From Pseudorhodobacter antarcticus (lineage in GTDB: Bacteria; Pseudomonadota; Alphaproteobacteria; Rhodobacterales; Rhodobacteraceae): DNA of 5,632 nt. The notes beneath the pieces are model-generated. The model had not been told where the DNA came from and searched no databases. It saw only the letters and a list, made by a program, of their open reading frames with translations. The translations under genes were made by a program, and so were the position numbers. Positions 1 through 5,338 of this stretch are shown in pieces; positions within the stretch are counted from its first letter, which is position 1, and every line of letters begins with the position of its first letter. The stretch covers positions 1 through 5,632 of the forward strand of contig CAMAQR010000125.1 in the NCBI GenBank assembly GCA_945860375.1, read 5' to 3'.

Positions 1-155
1 TTGCCAGACGGAAAGAACCCGGCCCATTCGCGCTCGAACACCTCCCAGTCGATCAACACCGCCAGCTTCACCAGCTCGTGCCGCGGGTCGATCATGTCAA
101 CCAGCCGCGGACGCAGCAAATCATCCTGTTCCAAAGGGCGCGGGCGATGCTTCAT
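1..155 (-). CDS. IS5-family transposase, N-terminal part (runs off left edge)
   Basis: Read on the minus strand from the ATG at 155, the product begins MKHRPRPLEQDDLLRP and continues through RLVDMIDPRHELVKL and IDWEVFEREWAGFFPS. This is the characteristic N-terminus of a group of IS5-family DDE transposases, which cut and paste their own insertion sequence. Fifty-one complete codons are visible and the frame is open to the window edge, so the gene is cut by the window, not shown to be broken. The catalytic DDE residues lie beyond the edge. The start is supported by the family's usual MKHRPRPLEQ start. The element is oriented away from the metabolic operon. The family call rests on recognition of the N-terminal block, without a database search; whether the full gene is intact cannot be seen here. 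Confidence 0.85.
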   Translation of the reverse strand, partial: MKHRPRPLEQDDLLRPRLVDMIDPRHELVKLAVLIDWEVFEREWAGFFPSG

Positions 156-210
156 GAGCGTGACCGAAATTGCAGGGTTTCTGCTGAAATCATACAAAAC
201 CCTGCAGGAC
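156..210 (-). mobile_element. Upstream end of the left IS5-family element
   Basis: This is the stretch between the transposase start and the presumed outer end of the left insertion sequence. It contains a 10-bp inverted repeat (171-180 and 197-206) and an 8-bp palindrome cctgcagg at 201-208. In IS5-type elements the leader before the transposase is short and holds the terminal inverted repeat and transposase promoter, so the element boundary is probably near 206-210. The opposite end lies outside the window, so neither the terminal repeat nor a target-site duplication can be confirmed. Confidence 0.4.
171..206. repeat. Perfect 10-bp inverted repeat with 16-nt loop
   Basis: The arms tgcagggttt (171-180) and aaaccctgca (197-206) are exact reverse complements separated by 16 bases. 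They sit just upstream of the minus-strand transposase start at 155. They could be a terminal plus subterminal transposase-binding pair at the IS end, or a hairpin in the transposase leader that limits its expression. It is not followed by a T-tract on either strand that would make it a clear intrinsic terminator. Confidence 0.7.
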
Positions 211-252
211 ATGGCGAGAAAAACCACAACGTTTCAACGTAAAATCAATGGT

Positions 253-423
253 ATGAGTGTTGTTCAGGGCGAACTCATTCGTTCTGAGCCTAAATGGGAG
301 GCACTCTTGATCTGCGCTGCACTGACCGACGCCCAATGGGCCATCATCGCCCCGCATTGTCTTGGCCGGGAGAGCGACCCCGGACGAGCCGGCCCTGATC
401 CCCCAAGTTCGGCAGCAAATTGA
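253..423 (+). pseudogene. IS5-family (IS427-like) transposase N-terminal remnant
   Basis: From 322 the frame reads LTDAQWAIIAPHCLGRES followed by DPGRAGPD (to 399). This is the conserved opening block of IS5-family transposases of the IS427 type, where it normally continues NRLFLEAVLW. Here the homology stops after GPD at 399, and the frame runs PPSSAAN to a stop at 421-423. About 26 recognisable residues remain of a protein of roughly 250-270 residues, and no catalytic residue is present, so it cannot be functional. The exact start is uncertain: an ATG at 253 and a TTG at 307 are both in frame, and residues before LTDAQW do not look family-like. It lies in the same orientation as the downstream operon and as the C-terminal transposase fragment at the other side of the operon. 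Confidence 0.75.
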
Positions 424-526
424 GATTTCGAGATGGATGCGTTACCACTGCGGCAATATGTATCATGCTTGTCAGTCAGTATCTGAAATGTTAACCCCGT
501 TTAAGTTTAGAGAAAGCTAAGACCGA
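424..526 (+). promoter_or_regulatory. Operon leader with possible weak sigma-70-like promoter
   Basis: This ~100-bp non-coding stretch between the transposase remnant and the ligase gene is AT-richer than its surroundings and is the only room for an operon promoter close to the first gene. A candidate -35 TTGTCA (469-474) with a -10 TAACCC (492-497) at 17-bp spacing is present, but the -10 is poor. The direct repeat GTCAGTCAGT lies at 471-480. A purine-rich AGAGAAAG (509-516) precedes the GTG start by 10 bases and is the likely ribosome-binding site. The promoter assignment is tentative; transcription could equally come from within the IS remnant. Confidence 0.25.
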
Positions 527-1963
527 GTGAGTGAATTCCTGAGTAGGCTCGTGGTGCTTGCGTCAACGCAAGCGAGTGAAGTGGCGATTCGGTCAGATGA
601 CAGACGGGTCACGTTTCATGAGCTACCCCAACTGGTAATGGCCGCTGCGGCGTGGCTGTCGATGCATGGCGTGCGGCCTGGCAGCGTTGTTGCCATGACC
701 ATATCGGATGATGCGGACCATTTCATTCTGTCGCTCGCCCTGCTGGCTCTAGGTGCTTGGCAGGTAAATGCCGCGAGCCATGATTCAGCGGCTACACGGG
801 ACGATCTCGCCCAACGGACCAGTGCTCATCTACATCTTACGGACGCCGCAGAATGGGCAATTCCTGGACTGAAGCAAATCATGTGGGAGGGCAGCGTGCA
901 CGCCCCTGCTGCGAGATCGGTGCTGCCAACAGGGGGTGGCGGCGCGTTCTTTTCGACGTCGGGAACGACAGGGCGACAAAGCATCGTCCGGATGGACGAA
1001 GCCTTGATGATCTATCAGGCCAAACGTGGCATTACCGAACGCGGCGACCGCCTGTTCAAGGCTTCGTCGATGGAATTCGGCCATGCCAAGCGCAACCGGA
1101 TTTTTGCACTCTGGTGCGGATCACAAAACATCATCCGATCGTCGCGTGGCGGCAAACGCCTTTCCGCCTGGCTTGCGTCAAGCGAGACGACCATCGCCGA
1201 TGTGTCGCGTGTCCAGTTGATGGGCATTTTGTCTGATGGTGCAACCGGGTTGCCCGAACACCTGACGTTGCGCGCAGAGGGGTCAGCTATACCAATCGCC
1301 GTGCGACAGATGGTGATGCAGCAGGTAACCAAAAATTTCCATATTCGATACTCATCGACAGAAACCGGTCTTATCTCAATTGCGGGGCCTGAACATCACG
1401 TGGTCGAAGGCGCATTGGGCCCTGTCCTATCAGACGTAGACCTTGCCATCGTTTCCGCCGAGGGCGAACCGGTTGCATCCGGCGAGATCGGGGAAATCTC
1501 CCTTCGCACGCCTTGGATGGTGTCGGGATATCTGGATGAGCCGGAAAAGTCCGCCCAACGGTTTTCAAACGGATGGTTCAGGCCAGGCGATCTTGGCAAG
1601 ATCATTGACGATGGAAATCTGGTGATGTTTGGCCGCAAGGATGACGTGATCAACATGAACGGGATCAAGATTTTCCCGATCGAGATCGAGCGCATTCTTG
1701 CATCCCATCCAGATGTCCGCGCAGTCGCTGTGCTGCCTTTCCCCTCTTCTGTGCATGGGCAGATTCCTGTGGCGGCGCTGGAACTGCAGGCCGATGCTAT
1801 GGACCGCCGAGAGTCGATCATGGCCACTCTCATGCAGATGGCCCGCACCGAACTGGGCGTCCGCGCCCCACGAAAATTAATTGCGTGCGAAACATTTCCG
1901 CGCAACGCGATGGGCAAAGTAATGACACGAGACCTCCTTCCCCAATTCGAGAAACACTCATGA
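527..1963 (+). CDS. AMP-forming adenylating enzyme (ANL superfamily acyl ligase)
   Basis: This 478-residue cytosolic protein belongs to the acyl-CoA synthetase / NRPS adenylation / luciferase (ANL) superfamily, which activates a carboxylic acid with ATP to an acyl-adenylate and passes it to a thiol. Visible core motifs, in order: A3 P-loop STSGTTGR (143-150), A5 YSSTETG (275-281), A7 GWFRPGDLG (349-357), the A8 hinge GRKDDVINMNGIKIFPIEIE (369-388), and A10 PRNAMGKVMTRDL (458-470) with the catalytic lysine K464. The large N-terminal and small C-terminal subdomains are therefore both present. The P-loop is unusual: the usual PKG after SGTTG is replaced by RQSIV. At 478 residues the protein is somewhat shorter than typical 500-550-residue members, nearer DltA in size. 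The GTG start at 527 is preceded by AGAGAAAG; another GTG at 531 is out of frame. The stop overlaps the next start by 4 bp (ATGA, 1960-1963). A carrier-protein gene two places downstream suggests that the acceptor is an ACP, not CoA. The substrate cannot be read from the sequence. Confidence 0.9.
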   Translation: MSEFLSRLVVLASTQASEVAIRSDDRRVTFHELPQLVMAAAAWLSMHGVRPGSVVAMTISDDADHFILSLALLALGAWQVNAASHDSAATRDDLAQRTSAHLHLTDAAEWAIPGLKQIMWEGSVHAPAARSVLPTGGGGAFFSTSGTTGRQSIVRMDEALMIYQAKRGITERGDRLFKASSMEFGHAKRNRIFALWCGSQNIIRSSRGGKRLSAWLASSETTIADVSRVQLMGILSDGATGLPEHLTLRAEGSAIPIAVRQMVMQQVTKNFHIRYSSTETGLISIAGPEHHVVEGALGPVLSDVDLAIVSAEGEPVASGEIGEISLRTPWMVSGYLDEPEKSAQRFSNGWFRPGDLGKIIDDGNLVMFGRKDDVINMNGIKIFPIEIERILASHPDVRAVAVLPFPSSVHGQIPVAALELQADAMDRRESIMATLMQMARTELGVRAPRKLIACETFPRNAMGKVMTRDLLPQFEKHS

Positions 1964-2925
1964 CACTTCGTTTACGCCAACTGGTCGCTGCCTGTGCATT
2001 TGCAGCCTTTGCCAGTCCTTCTTTGTCTATGGTCCCGTGCGATGCCGGAAGCGTGCGCATCATCAGCCCGCATGGAAGCGGCGTTTCAGACTTGATGGCC
2101 CGCGTGCTGGCCGCGGAGTTATCGGTACGGATGGGCAAGTCTTTCTATGTCGAACCGGTGATTGGGGCGGGTGGAGCGATCGGGATGCGGGCTCTTGCAG
2201 AAGCAGCACCTGACGGCTGCACGCTTGGGATAGTGGGTCTGTCCACCTTGGTGATCGCACCAGAGGTCGAAGATAATGTTGGCTATGATCCCCAAGCGGA
2301 TTTTTCGCCCGTGGCCATGATCGGTGGTTCTCCCGCCATGTTCGCGGTCAAGGCTGATTTAGGTATTACGTCTTTTGCCGGGCTGATCGAGGCTATGAAA
2401 TCCAATGGTTTGGTGCCGACCGTTTCGACGCCCGGCCGCACCACGATCACGGCCATCTTGCCCGCGACAATTTTTGACCGGGAAGGCATCGAAGCCGTCA
2501 TTGTACCTTTCAAGGACTCAAGTGAAGCCTTGATTGCCGCCGCCCAGGGAGATGTCGACGCCGTTTCGCTGAGCTATTCGACCATGCGTCCGCAGATTGA
2601 GGCTGGCGCTTTGGTGCCGCTTTATGTCTCGGCCCCGCAGCGGTTGCCGGAACTTCCCAATGTGCCGACTCTTGCGGAAATTGGTCAGACCGATCTGGAA
2701 ACCCTGATTTGGTTTGGTTTGGCTGGGCCTGACGGTATGGATCCGGAAATGGCTTCCGAACTGAACACGGAAGTGAACGCAATTTTGCAAGACTCCGATG
2801 CCGCCAAACCCTTGCTGTCTGCCAATGTTTCGTTGATGCTGATGAGCCCCGAGGAAATGTCAGGGATGATTTCGCGTCAGACGGCGGCTTACGCGCCGGC
2901 CATCAAGAAGCTGGGACAGAAATGA
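1960..2925 (+). CDS. tctC: TctC/Bug-family periplasmic solute-binding protein
   Basis: This 321-residue protein is the extracytoplasmic binding component of a tripartite tricarboxylate transporter, catching small carboxylates in the periplasm for TctAB. The start at 1960 is chosen because it overlaps the ligase stop (ATGA) and directly gives a Sec signal peptide: MTLRLRQ, a hydrophobic stretch, then a likely cleavage near SPSLS (about residue 23). An in-frame ATG at 1885 lies inside the ligase and would add 25 non-family residues. Family features: the first binding loop GSGVSDLMAR (39-48, equivalent of PGGxxDxxAR), GAGGAIG (69-75), AAPDGCTLG (82-90), GYDPQADFSPVAM (108-120), PQRLPELPNVPTLAEIG (226-242) and WFGLAGPDG (251-259). 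Length is normal for the family. The mature protein has only two cysteines, C27 and C87, which could form a disulfide. The stop overlaps the next gene by 4 bp. The ligand is unknown: Bug proteins bind varied mono-, di- and tricarboxylates, so the symbol denotes the family role only. Confidence 0.92.
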   Translation: MTLRLRQLVAACAFAAFASPSLSMVPCDAGSVRIISPHGSGVSDLMARVLAAELSVRMGKSFYVEPVIGAGGAIGMRALAEAAPDGCTLGIVGLSTLVIAPEVEDNVGYDPQADFSPVAMIGGSPAMFAVKADLGITSFAGLIEAMKSNGLVPTVSTPGRTTITAILPATIFDREGIEAVIVPFKDSSEALIAAAQGDVDAVSLSYSTMRPQIEAGALVPLYVSAPQRLPELPNVPTLAEIGQTDLETLIWFGLAGPDGMDPEMASELNTEVNAILQDSDAAKPLLSANVSLMLMSPEEMSGMISRQTAAYAPAIKKLGQK

Positions 2926-3185
2926 TATCGTCGGGCCAGTCTGACCTTCGGCGTCAGGTGGCAGATGCGCTGCAGGCCGCAGTCCCGGCTCGTCCGGCGC
3001 AAATGACAGCCTTTCTTGAAGGTCACGGCGATTGTAAGCTGGATGAGTTTGAAATGGACAGTCTGGGACTGATGGAGTTTTGCATCGCTCTGGAACTGTC
3101 CACTGGCATCGCCTTGACGCCAGAAGATGTCCAAAATGCCGGAAGTCTTGCGGCGGTCACGATCTTGGCCGCTGGGCGGAGATGA
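2922..3185 (+). CDS. Acyl carrier protein (phosphopantetheine-binding)
   Basis: This 87-residue protein has the size and core motif of a stand-alone acyl/peptidyl carrier protein: DEFEMDSLGLMEFCIALE (residues 41-58), in which S47 of DSL is the predicted 4'-phosphopantetheine attachment serine (codon 3060-3062). The following segment, TGIALTPEDVQNAGSLAAVTIL, matches the helix III/IV region of carrier domains. It has no signal peptide and should be cytosolic. The ATG at 2922 overlaps the tctC stop (ATGA), with GGGA at 2913-2916 as a well-spaced ribosome-binding site. It is more divergent than a housekeeping AcpP, which normally sits among fatty-acid genes, so it is probably a specialised carrier served by the ligase in the same operon. 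It contains two cysteines (C38, C54), unusual for an ACP but of unknown meaning. Placement between transporter subunit genes is atypical. A phosphopantetheinyl transferase is not encoded in the window and would have to be supplied from elsewhere. Confidence 0.88.
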   Translation: MISSGQSDLRRQVADALQAAVPARPAQMTAFLEGHGDCKLDEFEMDSLGLMEFCIALELSTGIALTPEDVQNAGSLAAVTILAAGRR

Positions 3186-3407
3186 TCCTGTGAAAGGCCG
3201 GGATACAGTCAGAGGCACAAGCCCGCCCGGATCCGCGGACAAGGTGTGAATGCTGCGCTAAATTGGAAGGGTCTGCCCCAATACGGCGGCCCCCTCCACC
3301 CTGCACCGCGTGACGGACAAGGCCAATTTGTGCGCGCGAGCCAATTCGCAAGGCCAAAGCACGAAGCCTGGCTGTTCCGCAAAAGAAGCAAAAGGACGGC
3401 ACAAGAA
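3186..3407 (+). other. 222-bp gap between carrier protein and tctB, open in frame
   Basis: In an operon where all other junctions overlap, this gap stands out. It has no stop codon in the frame shared by the carrier-protein gene and tctB, so an open frame runs from directly after the ACP stop TGA (3183-3185) to the tctB stop at 3842. The encoded peptide is basic, has no hydrophobic segment and was not recognised. A GTG at 3246 could in principle start an N-terminally extended TctB, but it lacks a good ribosome-binding site. An 8-bp palindrome cggatccg is present near 3228-3235. There is no convincing terminator hairpin. It may be a remnant of a lost gene or a spacer lowering coupling between metabolic and membrane genes. 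Confidence 0.5.
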
Positions 3408-3842
3408 ATGGGAGCAACGCGTATCTTGTTGGCGGTCTTGGTCCTGTTCGGGATCATCTCCATAGCAGATGGCCTGCGGTCCGGTCTGGGGTCCTCCTCC
3501 ATGCCGGGCAGTGGCGGGTGGATACTTGTCATCGGATCTATCCTGACGCTGGCAAGCCTTTGTTTGCTGCTTGAAAAAGGAACGAATGACCGTAATCGGC
3601 ATGGCGTCGATGGTCTGTTCTATGTTCCGGGTGCCGTGCTGTTTTTTGCGCTTACCTATGGTGTGGGCGGCTTGCTGGTCGCGGCGGTGGCAAGCGCTGC
3701 ACTGGCCTCGCGCGCGTTTCCCGGGCGTGGGCAGGCTTGGATTGTGCCTGCCGCCGGGCTTGCAGCGCTGAGCCTGTGGCTGGCGCTGTCCTACGAGTTG
3801 CAGATGCCGGTGCGGCTGTTCCCGATCGGGTTAGGGGTTTAA
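3408..3842 (+). CDS. tctB: TctB, small membrane subunit of TTT transporter
   Basis: This 144-residue, strongly hydrophobic protein fits TctB, the small and poorly conserved inner-membrane subunit that works with TctA in tripartite tricarboxylate transport. Predicted membrane segments lie at about 4-22, 37-55, 71-85, 87-102 and 112-127, and the C-terminus has LQMPVRLFPIGLG. Start choice: the ATG at 3408 has AGGA (3393-3396) about 11 bases upstream and puts the first membrane helix immediately after the start, as in other TctB proteins. The alternative GTG at 3246 would add 54 charged residues with no family character. Identification rests on position directly before tctA, size and topology more than on motifs, since TctB sequences diverge widely. 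The stop shares one base with the tctA start (TAATG). Confidence 0.85.
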   Translation: MGATRILLAVLVLFGIISIADGLRSGLGSSSMPGSGGWILVIGSILTLASLCLLLEKGTNDRNRHGVDGLFYVPGAVLFFALTYGVGGLLVAAVASAALASRAFPGRGQAWIVPAAGLAALSLWLALSYELQMPVRLFPIGLGV

Positions 3843-5317
3843 TGCTGAATGACATCTTTAGTGGACTTTCCACTGCGCTGGCCCCGGGGAATCTGATCGC
3901 CTGCATCTTTGGCGTGACGCTGGGCAACCTTATCGGGGTCCTTCCGGGGCTTGGTCCATTGGCAGCCATGTCAATTCTGTTGCCACTAACCTATGGGATG
4001 GACCCCGCCGCCGCCCTTATGATGATGGGGGGCATTTGGTATGGTGCCGCCTATGGAGGGGCGATTACCGCAATCTTGATCAACATTCCGGGGACGGCAA
4101 TGGCCTCGGTTACGGCCATCGACGGCTACCCGATGACAAAGGCCGGACGCCCGGGCCCCGCTCTGGTGCTGGCGGCTCTGGGCTCGTTCGCGGGGGGCGC
4201 GCTAGGGGTCATGGTAACGATGATCGCCGTACCGCTTTTATCGAGCCACATGCCCGTCCCAAGTCCAGCCGAATCAGCAGCACTTGTGATTGTGTGCCTG
4301 TTCGTTGGAACGAGCGTGGGCAGTCGGGGCTTGGCGCGGGGCGCGGTGATGGTCAGTCTGGGCGCGCTGGCCGGTGCAGTTGGCGCCGACCCGCTGAGCG
4401 GCGAAGCCCGGCTAACCTTTGGTCTGGTTCCCTTGCAAGATGGCATCTCACTTTCGGCCCTTGTGATCGGTCTCTTCGGTCTGTCGGAAATCATCCAGCG
4501 GGTCGGCAAGCCGCATGTTGCCGTGCAATCTGCGGGAACGCGCCTTGCCGATTTGCGATTGACCGCCAAGGAACGACGCGCCCTGCTTGGGGCAGGACTT
4601 CGCGGTGGCGGCATTGGCGCGCTCTTGGGCCTTTTGCCCGGAATCGGACCGACCATTGCAAGCTATGTCGCCTACGCAATCGAACAGAGACGCGGCACGC
4701 CCGGACTCGGCCAAGGGGCGCCAGAGGGGATCGTCGCCCCCGAGGCGGCAAACAATGCGAGCGACCAGACCGCTTTTATCCCGACGCTGATGCTTGGCGT
4801 GCCGGGAAGCGCCGCGATGGCGATCATCCTTGTTGTGCTGATGATTCATGGCATTCAGCCGGGTCCAGCCTTTCTTGCACAGAACAAGCCGCTGTTCTGG
4901 AGCCTGATTGGCAGCTTCTGGATCGGAAATGTGGCGCTGCTGATCTTGAACATCCCGCTGATCCGGATCTGGGTAATCCTTTTGAAAATGCCCACCAGCC
5001 TGCTTTACCCCCTGACAGTAGTCCTGATGTGCGTCGGAACCGTGGCCGTTGGGCAGGTCTCTGATCTTTTCGTCATGCTGGGTGCCGGTGTGGGGGGCAC
5101 TTTATTGAACCGGGCAGGCTTTCCACTGCCGCAACTGCTGCTGGGATACATTCTCGGTCCGATCCTTGAGGCCCATCTTGTCCGCTCCATGCTGATCGCT
5201 CGGGGAGACCCCGCATGGTTGCTGACCCATCCGGGACCGATTGTGATCCTTGCCATTGGTGTCTTGGTGGCCCTCATTCTGCACAAGGGCGACAGAGGCC
5301 TTGGTGTTCCGGATTGA
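3842..5317 (+). CDS. tctA: TctA, large membrane subunit of TTT transporter
   Basis: This 491-residue polytopic inner-membrane protein is the main translocation subunit of a tripartite tricarboxylate transporter, moving a carboxylate delivered by TctC, probably driven by an ion gradient. Conserved blocks: GVLPGLGPLAAMSILLPLT (32-50), GGIWYGAAYGGAITAILINI (63-82) followed by PGTAMA, the family's GYPMTKAGRPG (95-105), a second GLLPGIGP (263-270), APEAANNASDQTAFIPTLMLG (299-319) followed by VPGSAAMA, and the C-terminal LGYILGPILEAHLVRSMLIARGD (434-456). The paired PGxGP and PG(T/S)A motifs show the internal two-half duplication typical of the family. Length is normal (about 490-510), so it looks complete. 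The start at 3842 (TAATG overlap with tctB, AGGGG at 3833-3837) is preferred over an upstream in-frame ATG at 3737 inside tctB. Downstream there is no terminator, only transposase debris, so any further genes of the original operon are missing or displaced. Confidence 0.95.
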   Translation: MLNDIFSGLSTALAPGNLIACIFGVTLGNLIGVLPGLGPLAAMSILLPLTYGMDPAAALMMMGGIWYGAAYGGAITAILINIPGTAMASVTAIDGYPMTKAGRPGPALVLAALGSFAGGALGVMVTMIAVPLLSSHMPVPSPAESAALVIVCLFVGTSVGSRGLARGAVMVSLGALAGAVGADPLSGEARLTFGLVPLQDGISLSALVIGLFGLSEIIQRVGKPHVAVQSAGTRLADLRLTAKERRALLGAGLRGGGIGALLGLLPGIGPTIASYVAYAIEQRRGTPGLGQGAPEGIVAPEAANNASDQTAFIPTLMLGVPGSAAMAIILVVLMIHGIQPGPAFLAQNKPLFWSLIGSFWIGNVALLILNIPLIRIWVILLKMPTSLLYPLTVVLMCVGTVAVGQVSDLFVMLGAGVGGTLLNRAGFPLPQLLLGYILGPILEAHLVRSMLIARGDPAWLLTHPGPIVILAIGVLVALILHKGDRGLGVPD

Positions 5318-5338
5318 AGATCTTTCCGCTTCGGTCCA

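Noticed and set aside
404..440. Possible second transposase scrap reading PKFGSKLRFRDG in another frame
   Set aside because: It vaguely recalls the FGKWN...RFRDW block of IS427 transposases, but the match is too short and imperfect to separate from chance.
1396..1917. 173-codon minus-strand open frame opposite the ligase C-terminal part
   Set aside because: It overlaps the A8 and A10 core motifs of the ligase on the opposite strand and shows no domain or ribosome-binding signal.
3246..3407. N-terminal extension of TctB from GTG 3246
   Set aside because: The 54 extra residues are charged, lack TctB character and have a weaker start context than ATG 3408, which has AGGA upstream and leads straight into a membrane helix. 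Kept only as an open question in the findings.
4126..4656. 176-codon minus-strand open frame opposite tctA
   Set aside because: Antisense shadow of tctA; composition is Pro/Ala/Arg-rich with no family resemblance.
4036..5064. Long 342-codon plus-strand open frame inside tctA
   Set aside because: It lies in another frame fully within the clearly conserved tctA gene; its product is Arg/Gly/Pro-rich with no recognisable motif, the usual shadow of a GC-rich coding region.
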